A DNA stretch of 64,000 bases from Jaltomata sinuosa (GCA_003996215.1 QJPP01007599.1:903898-967897); one strand, 5' to 3'. Shown: positions 23,781 through 35,420, numbered from the stretch's first letter. Made by a program: numbers and translations. The notes: generated by a model from the sequence alone, not told the origin.

Positions 23781-24266
23781 TGTCACGAACTAGACTTCGA
23801 CTAATCACACCATGCGGTACTTGACAACTTGCTCATGAATCTTTCACGATCTTGCAAGCTCAAGTAAGCCTTTTTAACACTAGATCGCTAAGGAAATGCT
23901 AAATTTGAAGAAAGACACAAGAGACTTTCTAAAGAAAGCTTTTATATTGCTCAAGACTTGGAAGATTTGCTTGATGCCTTTACAACTATTTATTCTACTC
24001 ACTCAAAGGCTAATGTGCAAATAATAATTATTACATAGTCCCTACATATTTACAAAATAGTCCTCTCTAGAACACTCTACAAAACTAGAAAGTTCTAAGG
24101 ACTTTCCATGCAAATCCAAGAGTTTCTAGGATTTTCCATGGGAAATCTCCTTATTTTTCTAGATTATTCCACTAAGAGGTAGTCTTCTTCTTATGTAAGT
24201 CTTTCACATGCGAAACTTTATGCCATATGGTGCCTACGTGGCATAGTGACATGGCGGGTCATCACA
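23781..24266 (-). repeat. 3' LTR
   Basis: It begins tgtcacgaac and ends gtcatcaca on the plus strand. Relative to the 5' LTR it lacks about 17 bp that include the tataaatag box. By eye about 20 of the first 250 positions differ. Confidence 0.9.
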
Positions 24267-24278
24267 CTCTCCCCCACC
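24267..24278 (-). promoter_or_regulatory. Polypurine tract
   Basis: The minus strand reads ggtgggggagag directly before the LTR start tgtgatgaccc. Confidence 0.85.
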
Positions 24279-24302
24279 TGATGTTGCAACGACCGCATTG
24301 TA

Positions 24303-25655
24303 TTATTGTTGCATAAACTCCCAGATTTTATCTTTGAATTGCCACAAGTCTTCATACCGTTCCCATGTGGCTTCTTTCGGGGATTGCCCCTTCCAATGGA
24401 TGAGAAACATGGGAGTGGCTTTTTTTCCTTGCTTTCTCTGAGTCTGATAGTCAATTATAGCCTCAATATCCCGATCATGTGAGGTGGTGATGGTAATAGG
24501 TTCCCGACTTGACTGATTGCGATCGGTATCATCCTTGTCTTCATGGTATGGTTTGAGCATGCTAGCATGAAAGACGGGATGAACCTTAAGATGAGGTGGT
24601 AACTCTAACTTATATGAGATCTTGCCCACCTTGGCAACGATCTTAAACGGACCCTCATACTTCCTTACTAAGTTCTGGTGCACACCTCATAGTGCCTTAA
24701 ACTGCCTTGGGTTAAACTTAACCAGAACCATGTCCCCAACCTTATAATATGTGGGACGACGCTTGCGTTCGGCAAACTTCTTCATCTTATTTGTTTCCTT
24801 GTCCAAGTAGGACTTAGCAGTGTCGAGTTGCTCTTTGAACCCCTTGGCCATATGGTAAGCTCCCAAACTCTTGCCCTCGAATACGGCTGGTAGTGAATGT
24901 GGAGTTTGTGGTTGCTGGCCTGTGGCTAACTCGAATGGTGTACGCCTAGTAGACTCGCTCCGCTGCAAGTTATATGAGAATTGGGTTATGTCTAGGAGCC
25001 TCGCCCAATCCTTCTGATGTGAACTCACAAAGTGTCTCATGTATCACTCTAACAAGGCATTAACCCATTCCATTTGTCCATCTGTTTACGGGTAAAAACT
25101 AGTGGAGAAATGCAACTATGTGCCAAGCATATCGAACAACTCTCTCCAAAAGTTTCCTATAAAATGCGGGTCTCGATCGCTTATGATGTGTCTTGGCAAG
25201 CCCCAATACTTCACCAATTTCTTGAAGAATAGTTTGGTAGCCTCTTTAGCAGTGCAACCTGCTGTGGAGGGCATGAAGCTAACATACTTCGAAAATCTAT
25301 CCACCACGACCATAATTATTCCAAATCCATTAGACTTTGGTAAACAAGTGATAAAGTCCATAGTCACACTCTCCCATGGACGCTCCACAATAGGTAATGG
25401 CTCCAGGAGTCCTCCGGATTGTTGCTGCTCCACTTTATCCTGTTGGCACATAAGACAAGTCTGCACATAACATTCTATATCTTCACGCATGCGTGGCCAA
25501 TAATAAATTGACTCGATCAAGGCCCTTGTGCGATGCTGGCCTAGGTGTCCAGCCCATAATGTGTCATGGATTTCCTTCATGATCCGCCGCCTAATGCTTC
25601 CAAACTTGGGCACGTAGACCCTCCAACCAATGGTGAGTAATAATCCATCCTCCAC
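24303..25655 (-). pseudogene. Integrase with C-terminal chromodomain
   Basis: The minus strand opens with VEDGLLLTIGWRVYVP and the zinc domain (H-x-H in HDTLWAGHLGQHR; CLMCQQDKVEQQ). The core follows: MDFITCLPKSNGFGIIMVVVDRF, IISDRDPHF, and TDGQMEWVNALLE with the third acidic residue. The tail YEGPFKIVAKVGKISYKLELP leads to the chromodomain IEAIIDYQTQRKQGKKATPMFLIHWKGQSPKEATWE, which keeps its aromatic and EATWE residues. Four stops fall between 25115 and 24684. At least three sit where Trp, Gln or Arg is expected and fit C-to-T change (TGG to TGA, CAA/CAG to TAA, CGA to TGA). There is no frameshift. Confidence 0.9.
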
Positions 25656-27233
25656 CTAGAAGCATTTTGTCTTGCCTAGGGTAGCTAACTCCATAAGCTG
25701 CTTTTCTTCTGGGTCATGTTGCATGCCATCCTTGATAGAATCTCGAATATCACATTTGGTTATGGTGATGGAAGCAAGCCCAAACTTTCTACTCAAAGCG
25801 TCAGCCACAATGTTGACCTTGTCCGGCTTGTACTCCAATACGCAATCAAATTTAGCCAAAAAATCTTGCCACCTAGTTTGCTTTGGCGTGAGCTTCGTCT
25901 GTGACTGAAAATAGCTAGTGGCAACATTGTCGGTCTTGACCATGAACTTGGACCTGAGCAAGTAATGTCTCCACGTTCGTAGGCAATGCATTATGGCTGT
26001 CATCTGTTTCTCTTGTACCGTGTACCGCCGCTCTGTCTCGTTCAAGTTGCGGCTCTCAAATGCTATAGGGTGTCTATATTGCATCAAGACACCTCCAATG
26101 GCAAACTTTGAAGCATCAGTGTGTACTTCGAATTTCTTGGTGAAATCAGGCAGCGCTAGGACTGGATATTTTGTCACAGCAGCCTTAAGATCTTCAAACG
26201 CTTTCTGACACTGCCCGCTCCAAACCCATGGTGAATTCTTCTTCAATAACTCAGTCAGTGGGGAAGCCTTAGTTGAGTAGCCGCTAATGAACCTATGATA
26301 ATAGTTAGCAAGTCCAAGAAAAGATCAAAGCTCGGTCACCTTCATGGGCATCTCCCATTCTTGAATAGCTCGCACCTTGGCCTCGTCCATTCGTAATCGT
26401 CCCTGGCTAATGACATGACCCAAGAAGTGTATCTCATGCTGGGCAAACTCATACTTCTCTCGTTTGATGTAAAGCTCGTTTTCCCGCAAGACCTGGAAAA
26501 CCTTTTTCAAGTGCTCAACATGCTCCTTTAAGGTGTTGTTGTAGATGACTATGTCGTCTAGGTACACTACCATGAATTGGTTCAAGTAGGGAAGAAAAAT
26601 CTTATTCATCAGCGTGAAAAAGGTAGCGGGTGCATTGGTTAAGGCAAAAGGCATCACCAACTACTCGTAGGCTCCATATCTCATCATGTACGCTGTCTTT
26701 GGCTCATCCCCTTCTGCAATGTGTACTTGGTAGTAACCCTTCCGAAGATCCACCATGGTAAAATATTTGGCATTTCCAAGTTTATCGAATAAGTTGGCAA
26801 TAAGCGGGATAGGGTACTTGTTCTTTATAGTCACTTTCTTGAGTGCTCGATAGTCTATGCATAACTATAGCGACCCGTCCTTCTTCTTTTAAAACAAGAC
26901 TGGCGCTCCATAGGGTGCTTTCGATGGGCGAATATGACCAGCTTCGAGCAACTCCTTTAATTTCTTCCGTAGCTCCTCCAGCTCAGGCGGAGCCATACGG
27001 TATGGGGCATATGCGGGTGGCTTGGCTCCAGGCTCCAACTATATCTTATAATCCACTTCGCGCCTAAGAGGCAAGTGCCTTGGTAGCTCCTCGGGCATCA
27101 CGTCCTTGTTTTCTTCAAGCACCTTCTCTATGCATAGTGGCAATGCCTTTTGGGAACCATTGTCCTCAACTATGTTTGCAATGGTGGCTATGAACGTCGG
27201 TTCCTCCTTTTTAAGGCCCTTCACAAGCTGCAT
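25656..27233 (-). pseudogene. Reverse transcriptase and RNase H
   Basis: Minus-strand RT begins near LPLRREVDYKI. It shows the LCIDYRAL box, FTMVDLRKGYYQVHI with its catalytic Asp, MPFALTNAPATF and the catalytic YLDDIVIY box. RNase H follows with VHTDASKFAIGGVL, ETERRYTVQEKQMTAIMHCLRTWRHYL and VNIVADALSRKFG. Stops interrupt the single frame near 27035, 26890, 26865, 26662, 26325 and 25656. In most cases the expected residue is Gln, Trp or Arg and the stop fits a C-to-T or G-to-A transition. Both RT and RNase H catalytic residues that can be read are unchanged. Confidence 0.9.
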
Positions 27234-27416
27234 GGCTGATAATTATGCTTGTCCTTCCATTTTTTGCACCCTAAACATGAGCACCATACAAGATCCTTCT
27301 CGCTCCATAACCAAGAGTCATTGGAGGTAGGGATTGATCATAGTATGGCACTTTTGGAAGAACTGTTGTCCAAGAATTATATCAAAGATATCTACAGGAG
27401 CGACGGTGAAGCTGGT

Positions 27417-27776
27417 TTAACCTTGCCACTTGCCCAACGTGATCCTTACTCCATTAGCGACTCCGCACACAACAGTTAGTGGCACATTGACTGTCTTGAG
27501 GCGGCTATTGTTGTGAGTGAAACTCAACCCCAACTTTATTACTGCTTCCTTGGTCATAACATTAGCCTCTGCACTAGTGTCGACCATAGCACGAGTAGGT
27601 CGACCATTAATGGTGATGTCTATACACTGTGTTTTGTATGTTTCATGCTTCTCTGATTGTTTTATGATAGCTCCACACAGTCCAATCATGCCCAACTGTG
27701 TCATGCCTGAATCTTGCCTTTGTTCCTGTGCATCTTTCTCCTTTCGTTCACGTAATATGACACCAAGGGTCTTCAT
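27417..27776 (-). pseudogene. Aspartic protease
   Basis: The minus strand reads CIDITINGRPTRAMVDTSAEANVMTKEAVIKLGL. This is a retropepsin active site with the Asp kept but the following Gly replaced by Ser (DTS where DTG is usual). The text VPLTVVCGVANGVRITLGKW completes the fold. The frame continues toward RT past point stops at about 27417 and 27310-27240. Confidence 0.85.
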
Positions 27777-27787
27777 TTCAAGGCACC

Positions 27788-29026
27788 TTAGCTATGCGGC
27801 CCACTGCATATGTAGCAACCATCTCTCTTGGTGGTTAGCGTCTTCCTCTCGGCATAGCTTTGGCGTCCAAATTTCTTGCCATCGGCCTTGTTGGTATCAT
27901 AATTCTTGGGATGCAGTTGTTGCTCCATAGATTTGCCACGATCTCCCCTACCTTTAGCATGACTATTTCTCATCTTCTTGCCTTTACCTTTGTCATGATT
28001 TTCATGCCTAAAGTCCGTCAATGCTTCGGCCTGTATGATGGCTTCATCAATAGTACTAATATGGCAGCGTTCTAGCTCAGTCTTGGCCCAATTTCGCAAT
28101 ACATCCATGAAGTGGAATAACATGTCTTCATCTGTGAGGTTGGGAATCTGGAGCATGAGAGTGGTGAATTCCTTCACGTATGCGCGTATGCTTCCTATAT
28201 GTTTCAATTCCCGAAACTTGCATTTTACCTCATAGATGATGTTATTAGGAAAGAAAGCCCTCTTGAACTTGGTTCTAAATTGCTCCCATGTGTTGATGGT
28301 GCAAAGGCCCTTCTCTATCTCGAACTCTTTTTGTTTCCACCATAGCATAGCCATCTCTGAGAGGTACAACACGGCGTTGTTGATCTTGTTCTAGTCTCTC
28401 TTCACCTTGTTGCACTTGAAATAATACTCCAAATTCCAAAGGAAATTATCCACCTCTTGTGCATCACGAGCACCTTTAAACATTGGTGGATTGGGAGCCT
28501 CAACCATGGCTTCTCTGTCTTTTCCGGTTGTCGCAGACCCTCCAGCTTTGATCTCTCCCTCGAGTGCCTCTATCTTGGCCTTCATGGTCTCAATCGTGCT
28601 TAATGCTTCCACAAACCTGCATTCCAAGGAAGTGATGGTTTCCTTCATTTCCAATTTCGCTAGCTTGCGCCCCTCCAATTCTTTATGGATATTGTCATTC
28701 TCCTCAAGGGTGAAGTCTTCAAGAGTCTTGAATTTTTCATCAACCTCGTTCAAGCGTTTGCCAAAAATCTCCACAGCCTGCCTTGTTGTGTCAAACCTCG
28801 TGATCCACTTTATTCAAGGCGTGACGTCTGTGGGCAGCTCCTCCTGTTCGTCATCACTTGCCTCAGTGGCCAAAGGTAAGTGGGATATCAGCGCTTCGCT
28901 TGGCGTAGGGTCGGACAATAGTTCCTTTCTCTTCTTATGATTCTTTCTCCACTTTCGGTGCTTCTCCCCAGCATCCTGTCTGACATTGGCGGTGCTAGCA
29001 GCGTTAAGGTCTCCCTCATTTGCCAT
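27788..29026 (-). pseudogene. gag with coiled-coil N-terminus and zinc knuckle
   Basis: The likely start is the ATG at 29026 (MANEGDLNAASTANV), just inside the primer site. The first 80 residues are Lys/Glu-rich. About 28774-28500 is a long heptad-rich coiled coil (FKTLEDFTLEENDNIHKELE, IETMKAKIEALEGEIK). The gag fold follows (MLYLSEMAMLWWKQKEFEIE, FKRAFFPNNIIYEVKCKFRE). The zinc knuckle CYICSGPH loses frame near 27790. In-frame stops at about 28812 and 28391 (TAG where Gln is expected) also break it. Confidence 0.88.
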
Positions 29027-29044
29027 TCCCTTAGTATCAACCTG

Positions 29045-29056
29045 GCACGGATACCA
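29045..29056 (-). promoter_or_regulatory. Primer binding site
   Basis: The minus strand reads tggtatccgtgc three bases after the 5' LTR end. It matches the first seven bases of the initiator tRNA-Met primer site tggtatcagagc and has drifted after that. Confidence 0.8.
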
Positions 29057-29059
29057 CAT

Positions 29060-29560
29060 TATCACGAACTTAGACTTCGACTAAATACACCGTGCGGCAC
29101 TTGACAACTTGCTCACGAATCTTTCACGATCTTGCAAGCTCAAGTAAGCCTTTTTAACACTAGTTTGCTAAGGGAATGCTAATTTCAAAGAAAGAAACAA
29201 GAGACTTTCTAAAGAAAGCTTTTATATTGCTCAAGACATGGAATATTTGCTTGATGCCTTTATAAATGAATGCCCCTCTATTTATACTACTCACTCAGGG
29301 GCTAATGTGCAAATAATAATTGTTGCATAGTCCCTACATATTTACAAAATAGTCCTCTCTCTAGAACACTCTACAAAACTAGAAAGTTCTAAGGACTTTC
29401 CATGCAAATCCATGAGTTTCTAGGATTTTCCATGGGAAATCTCCTTATTTTTCTAGATTATTCCGCTAAAATCTAATCTTCCTCTTATGTAAACCTTCCA
29501 CATGGGCAACTTTGTGCCATGCGTTGCCTACATGGCATAGTGACATGGCGGGTCATCACA
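29060..29560 (-). repeat. 5' LTR with TATA box
   Basis: It is the partner of 23781-24266. On the minus strand it starts tgtgatgacccgccatgtca and ends gttcgtgata, where tgaca has become tgata. It retains a tataaatag box (minus strand, 29279-29286) in the promoter position, which the 3' LTR has lost by deletion. Confidence 0.9.
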
Positions 29561-30946
29561 CTAGCTTCTTATATATAGTACAATTAGGTTTCTTTTTTTA
29601 TATTAATAAAACTTCATAATGGTTAAATCGATAATCAAACCATTAGTGATCAATAATCGATATCTTAACAGTTCTGTAATAATTTAGCATATCTATAAAC
29701 TGATAACATTCAAAATCGGATCAAACTACCACCTCTAGCTTCTAGTATAACAAAATTTATCCTCTGGCTAAGACATTCTCAAAAACCCATGTAATTGCAG
29801 ACAAACTTGTTGAGAGATGCTTCGGAGGGATAATACGATGTTACTACTCCCCTTCCTGCTTGCCATTTCCTTAATAAAAAAGCAAACAAATGAAAGTGGA
29901 TGGCAAAGAGGTTATTAGATACTATGATATAATTTAGATCAATCCATGCGAAAATAGTGGCATTGCGCCGGTACAACCATGCGGACAACTCTTGTGTTAA
30001 GTCAGGAGACGGACATTTTGGAAAGAGTAAAAAGTGCACCATTTTTCAAAGGAAGAGGACTATTAGTGCTCCATATAAAAGGATGAGGATCATTTTGAGT
30101 CTCAAGGAAAAGATAAGGGATAATTTTGATCTTTTTCTCACAAGGATTGGTCATCAACTTACAAACACAACACCAAAGGGGGAAATAATTAAAAAAAAAC
30201 ATGGTCAAGGAAATCATCAAAATTGGTAAGACTAGCCACCAACCTTCATGAAAAATTATAGCAAGAGAACTGGAAAGTTAAAACATTTAAAATCTAAATT
30301 CAACTCAAGTTACTCATGTCTATTACCCAATGTCCACGTATTGTGCTCCATATCGATGGCTGAATAAGGAGGAAAATTATGCTTAAAGTCAAAGTTGACA
30401 TCCAACTTTGCTAGCAATGAATAGTTTTCTTTTTTGACAGCAAAGAATAGGAGAGATAATTGCACTCTCTCACATGTCATATTTCTTTTTTGTGAACTTA
30501 CTAGAAATCCTACTTATCTTGATGAATGGAGCTTGTTCCTTTTAAAGTAGGTGCAGGGAGCTATGCTCTTCTGATATGTTTTTGTCTATATATAATGCTG
30601 CCTCTCTAGTGTAGAGAAGGTGGAACTGGATTTAAAAAATAATTTTAAAAAAAAAGACTTTAATGTTGTGCATTATGATCTTCAGATACTTCCCTATCCC
30701 AAAAATATATGCTTCATTTCTGGTTGCTTTTCCCCCAGCACCATTATTCTAGTTTGCTAAAAAGATAATTGATCTAAAAGCAGAAGAGAATTGATTAAAT
30801 AAAGCAAATAGGCTATTAACAACAATTGGATTTTATTTAAACTTGATTTTATGCACAAAAGAATGGTAGCTTCAAGTAAAAAGAGTTTGGTGTTTTCCCT
30901 TGGCTGACAGCTAAGGATTTTAACCAGAAAGCTTATGCTAAAATAA
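29561..30946. other. Intergenic DNA, no gene recognised
   Basis: It begins with ctagcttcttatatatagta, matching the end of the left repeat unit. An ORF of 90 codons at 29957-30229 (plus) has no recognisable family and low complexity. The part next to 30947 would be the 3' untranslated side of the decayed TFIIF beta gene. Confidence 0.5.
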
Positions 30947-31636
30947 TCAAGAATCAGCCTTGTCTTCTGATCTCTTGTACTCTAGCTTCAGCTCGTAAGT
31001 GCCTTGATGAGCGCCCTTATTATTGTAGATGCAGAGAAGTTTGAGCATGTCTTTCATAAATTGTTGCAAGAGACAACTAGGTTAAAGGGGAGAAAAAACC
31101 TGAAAGACGATATTCCCCTAATCATTCTCATGCAACAATAATCCTCAGAAGTGAATGGAAGACTGTTGATCTCAAGTTATCAACAATCTGCAGCTTCTGA
31201 TTATAATTAGTGTTTACATTTAATCTCATTGGTTAAAGGAGTAAATATATACTACCAAATGAACATGACTGAACCACTCTCTGAGGGAAAAAATGATCTT
31301 CTTTGGTTAACTTTGTGCTTAAGCCAAACTTCAGGAATACATCAGGAAACAATCCGAAAACATTTTAAGGGTGAATATACTCTTAGGTAGTTTGACAAAG
31401 AGAAGTAGGTGCCAATAATGAACCTTAATGTAGCTAAGCAGAAATATATAATATATCAATCAACTACTCCTCAATTTCGAATCAGTTGGATTGGCTATAT
31501 GGATCCTCTACATATACATTCCCCTCTATTCAGGTCAATTTCCTTCCAATACCTAAAGTTCACCTTTAAGGTAAATCAAGAGTTCTCTAAATCTCACATT
31601 TATCCTTAAACGGATAACTCTTCACTAAAGAAATAA

Positions 31637-31848
31637 TCTAGTGGTCAATGAAGTGGGTAGAGCATCATGACGTCTCAAGTTCAATTCCCAACAGAGACAA
31701 AAACACTAGGTGATTTCTTCCCATCTGCTCTAGCCTTGGTGAACAGAGTTACCTGATGTCTGTTGCTGGTTGGAGGTGGCAAGTATCTCGTGGAATTAGT
31801 CGAGGTGCATGAAAGTCAGCCCAGACACCATAGTTATTTAAAAAAAAC
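31637..31848 (+). mobile_element. tRNA-derived SINE, Solanaceae type
   Basis: It starts ctagtggtcaatgaagtggg, has a box B-like aagttcaattccc (31678-31690), and carries the body tcgtggaattagtcgaggtg and the end ccagacaccatagttat before an A-run. This body and tail are familiar from Solanaceae SINE families. It sits inside the last intron of the TFIIF beta pseudogene. The target duplication is not evident. Confidence 0.75.
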
Positions 31849-32227
31849 TCTAAAAATTAGATAATTAATATCTCTATTCCTCAAGGATGCCTAAACAATA
31901 TTTCAATATATAGGGTTGTCATAAGATGGAGGAATTGGCTGATCAATTCATGTATAATGTCTAGATAACCCACAAATCCAACTAATACAGTCATACTCCT
32001 GGACACTTACTAAAATCAAGGGAATTCTTATTCTAGGGCCTAACACTATGCTTAAACCTTGTAAAGTAAGAAAGTAACTTACAACAACAAAAAATAACTA
32101 ATTATATTGCAGACAATCAGCAGCGAGCATGAAAGGCTAGTTTAAAATTTAATGGACTAAACACAAGCAAAACTATAAAATGAAATGGCTATCTGGAATG
32201 AGAGAAAATATTATTTTCCCCCGTGGC

Positions 32228-32434
32228 TTAGGGCTTAGCTCAATTGCCAAAGGTTGAGGGACTTGTGACTGTCACATGTTTCAACCCTACATCAAGCGAA
32301 CTAAGTTTGTTATTTAAGTGGAGAAGGGTAGAGGGACAACTCCATTATCCCGAGTTTCAAAGATTGCGGTTGGTCCCAAGGGTTGGCTCCAGATGGATTT
32401 CTCAGCCATCAAATAAAAGAGAGAGAGAGAGATC
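32228..32434 (+). mobile_element. Second tRNA-derived SINE, different family
   Basis: Box A-like text is ttagctcaattgccaaagg and box B-like text is tgtttcaaccctac. The body reads agattgcggttggtcccaag and ggctccagatggatttctca, and it ends with an aaataaaa-(GA)n tail (32411-32432). The composition is that of a Solanaceae SINE. Confidence 0.7.
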
Positions 32435-32862
32435 CTGCATCCAACAGAATAGATACAGAACTAGGAGATAAATAAGGCCTTGACAGCAAAGAAACATATC
32501 TTCTACACTTCATGTTTTCAACCAGAGCAATTGACAATAATTGAATATGATGGCCTATGATGATCAAATAATAATATCAATACACCTGAGTAACTTAAAT
32601 ATAAGTAATCAACAAGATTCAATAAAACATGAGAGGTATATTTGGATTTCTTGGGCAGCAAGAACGATAAGAGCTTATTGAAGAGGAGCTATTGCAGCTA
32701 TTTGATGGTCTACTTGAATACAGCACACTAACGAGATATTTCAGGATCAATTTCTTTAAAAACAACATATATGGAAGAGAGTTGGCTTTTTGTCCTTTTA
32801 CTAGTATCTTTCATAGTTTTCCATCAACAGATTTCCATGAGATTAAAAGGACCATTTACTTA

Positions 32863-33291
32863 GGGTGTGTTCGGTACGAAGGAAAATGTTTTTCTAAAAT
32901 GTTTTTCTAGAAAAATGTTTGCTTGGAAAATAAGTGGGTTTTTATCTTCTTGTGTTCGGTACATAAGGAAAAAATATTATCCTAAAGACATTTGTATATA
33001 ATCTAGACATATACTATGAGAGGTGGGAGTTGTGGAGTAGGGGTGGTGGGGATGGAAGCTACGGCAGTGGGGGTGAAGATGAGGTGTGTTGGAGGGTGGG
33101 GAGGACATAATCAATGTGGAATGCCGCTTGTAAAACTTGTTTTCCCTATTTCCACTAGGCAAGTCATTTTCCTTATTTTTAAGGAACTTGTTTTCCCAGA
33201 GAAAGTATTTTCCAAAATATTTAACCAAACGAACATGAGAAAATTAGAAAATATGTTCCAGAAAATGTTTTCCTACATATCGAACACACCC
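32863..33291. mobile_element. Tourist/Harbinger-like MITE
   Basis: The terminal inverted repeats gggtgtgttcggta and tatcgaacacaccc are nearly perfect. The flanking trinucleotide tta is at 32860-32862 and 33292-33294. A 3-bp TTA/TAA duplication with these ends is characteristic of the PIF/Harbinger superfamily. There is no coding capacity. Confidence 0.88.
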
Positions 33292-33377
33292 TTAATGTAT
33301 TTTGTTTAGTTTAAGGACTTTTGTAGTCCTCTCTTCTACTATAGTTTCCACTGTAAAAATGTCTTCATGAAAACAAG

Positions 33378-33589
33378 TACTCCCTCCATTTCATTTTATA
33401 TGTCTTAGTTTGAGTGGGTGCGGAATTTAAAGAAAATAAGACTTTTATGTGTAAGTACCAAAATCTTGTGGTCTTAAATATGACATGTGTCATATTGGAG
33501 TTAAAGAGTCAGTAAATATAGAAAGTGACATTATTTTTTAAGCAGGCCAAAAAGGAAGGTAATACACATAAATTAAAATAAAAGGAGTA
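33378..33589. mobile_element. Stowaway-like MITE, decayed right end
   Basis: It begins ta-ctccctccatttcatttta, the standard Stowaway end, and finishes with ttaaaataaaaggag-ta, a degraded inverted copy. The TA dinucleotide on both sides fits a Tc1/mariner-type target site. It lies in the same intron as the two SINEs and the Tourist-like MITE. Confidence 0.7.
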
Positions 33590-34549
33590 AAATAAATAAA
33601 ATAAAAATAACAAAAAAGTCAAACGAACACACAGAGAAGTGATGCTCAGCAGCTTCTTAGTACTTCGACAAGAAAGCAATCTCACAAGACAAATCGAAAC
33701 CACATATGGATACAAGCAACGGACAACATATTTTAAAATTGTGAAATTGACCCCTAAGCAGAGATACCTCAGGTTGATCAGTCTCATGGACTAGCTATTT
33801 CAGAGTCCAATTTGGTTGCCTCTCAAAGAGTTTGAACATGATTTCTTCCATTTCATCATGGTCCCTCCTTGTTCTTTTCATTTCTAGTCCCTTACTTGGC
33901 ACCTTCTTCTTATCCTGTTAATTAAAGGATGGTTATTATAACTTCGTGGCCTAAATTTGACCACAAGATTAGATACTTAACACAAAAGATCAACTATAAA
34001 AAGCTGAAAATTACTGCAGATCCAGAAGCCTTAGTTGAAAAAAATCCAGGCATAGGCCTCATGTGTTTGGCATTATCATTGTCAATAACCTGCGAAAATG
34101 TAAAGAATAATAATTGGATGGAAACTCAGAAAAAATCAGGTTGAAAAGCAACTAAAACTAGGAATCAGTACATCCAACATCAGAGTGGCTATACAAATAA
34201 GCGAATATCCAGCCAGGAAAAAGGTAGTACCTGAATTTGTCTACTTTTCGTCATGTACTTATTGGTCCTTTCACGGCAAAGTTTTCGATAGTTCTCAATG
34301 TTTTCATGATGAGGATTCATGTCAAATTTGTGATATATTTTTCCTTCCACGGAAAGCCTTCCTACAACATAGAATTTTCATTCTCAGCTTAATGTAAAAT
34401 AATCTCATAACTGCAGGTATCAAACCGTTAAGAGGTCCTCACCTTGAGCTGACTCAAAAAAATAGACATTGGAATAAAATATGTAGACATGTCCATAGAG
34501 TAGTGAGTGGGCATGTTTCCAGATGAAGTTCATCCTATTCCATGGTAAA

Positions 34550-35420
34550 CTGGTTATCATGTATACAATGTATGAAAATTGGAAGGAAAAAAATATTGAT
34601 AGCAAAGAGGACTCGCATGCAAATAAATTACAGCAACTCTCTCCTTGACCTAAAAAAATTGACAGATGAAAAGAAAAACAGACGGATGTTACATTATAAA
34701 AAATGGCATCTTCCCCATGATTTTTGAAAATAACAGAGCAGAAAATTTGTTGACCATTTTGTAAAGCACGTGCAAATATGGTTGCATCCTAAAGAAGATT
34801 AAACCCCGGTGCTTGAAAAGAAGAAGAGGAACTATTTATTCTGTCAATAGGAAATGGATGGAAGAACATATATTCAATCCACAATATAGAACTATTTGTT
34901 TTTCTTGTTTCATGATGTAGAATATTTTTTTCCTTAAAAAGTTCCAGAACAGGAATTCCTACTGTAGGAGGGTCAGACCCTTAAAGCCCAAGGAGAGTGT
35001 TAAATACAAACCTATAAAAAAAATATAAATAAAAACTTCTGTGAAGTTCAGGAGACAAAATTACAAGGAAAAATTATGATATGAGATCCAAAGTGATGGT
35101 ACTATATAGTAGGCATAGCTATATCAAATAACAAAGGCATATACAGAGAAACATATTCTCATACATAAAAACAATCACATTGTTATCACGGGCTTTATGC
35201 AATCAATCTGATTTGATAGATCTCTCTTCTGCATAATTAGCAAGAGATGGATGATCCTCATTTCTATCCTATCTGCACCAGTTAACAAAAGATTTGAAGA
35301 TCTAATTTTGAGTCTTTGACAGTGCAATTAAGTATGATATTGCTATCAAACAATGCAAAAAACTTCTAAAATGATTTATTGAGGGAAGTGCACGTCCCTT
35401 GCCTGTACAATATGTGTCGT
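34550..35420. other. Presumed intron or 5' flank of the TFIIF beta pseudogene
   Basis: It is AT-rich, with no further TFIIF beta exon found by reading. The acceptor ag of the 34549 exon implies an intron extending upstream on the minus strand, that is rightward, toward the retrotransposon at 35426. Confidence 0.5.

Larger units (their letters stand above)
23781..29560 (-). mobile_element. Chromovirus with ~0.5-kb LTRs (Galadriel-like?), minus strand
   Basis: Direct repeats at 23781-24266 and 29060-29560 bracket 4.8 kb with gag, protease, RT, RNase H, integrase and chromodomain, all on the minus strand. The primer site and polypurine tract are in place. The target duplication is not clean (cgtag before, ctagc after). 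The short LTR, the coiled-coil gag start and the YLDD-type RT fit a Galadriel-like chromovirus, but that lineage call is tentative. From integrase back to protease the frame never changes; only point stops interrupt it, with one frameshift at the gag zinc knuckle. Confidence 0.92.
30947..34549 (-). pseudogene. TFIIF beta subunit (RAP30-like) gene, decayed
   Basis: TFIIF beta works with RNA polymerase II at promoters. Five exons are readable on the minus strand. 34443-34549 (FTME..., SGNMPTHYSMDM) has an in-frame TAG and two frameshifts. 34231-34361 (RLSVEGKIYHKFDMNPHHEN to TNKYMTKSRQIQ) is intact with ag/gt borders. 34015-34089 reads VIDNDNAKHMRPMPGFFSTK. 33768-33914 reads KRTRRDHDEMEEIMFKLFER then QPNWTLK, a TAG at 33795-33797 where Gln is expected, and LVHETDQPE. 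30947-31063 reads QFMKDMLKLLCIYNNKGAHQ then GTYELKLEYKRSEDKADS and stop. The last two exons encode the C-terminal winged-helix DNA-binding domain. The last exon's acceptor reads tgcaa instead of tgcag. N-terminal exons are missing or lie beyond the element at 35426. Confidence 0.88.

Noticed and set aside
23781..29560. Perfect target duplication for the short-LTR chromovirus
   Set aside because: Flanks cgtag and ctagc do not match base for base; shifting the border by one or two bases did not give a clean 5-bp match.
29957..30229. 90-codon plus-strand ORF as a gene
   Set aside because: No recognisable domain, codon use like the surrounding non-coding DNA, no splice or promoter context.
32244..32471. 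75-codon ORF
   Set aside because: It lies within a SINE; not coding.
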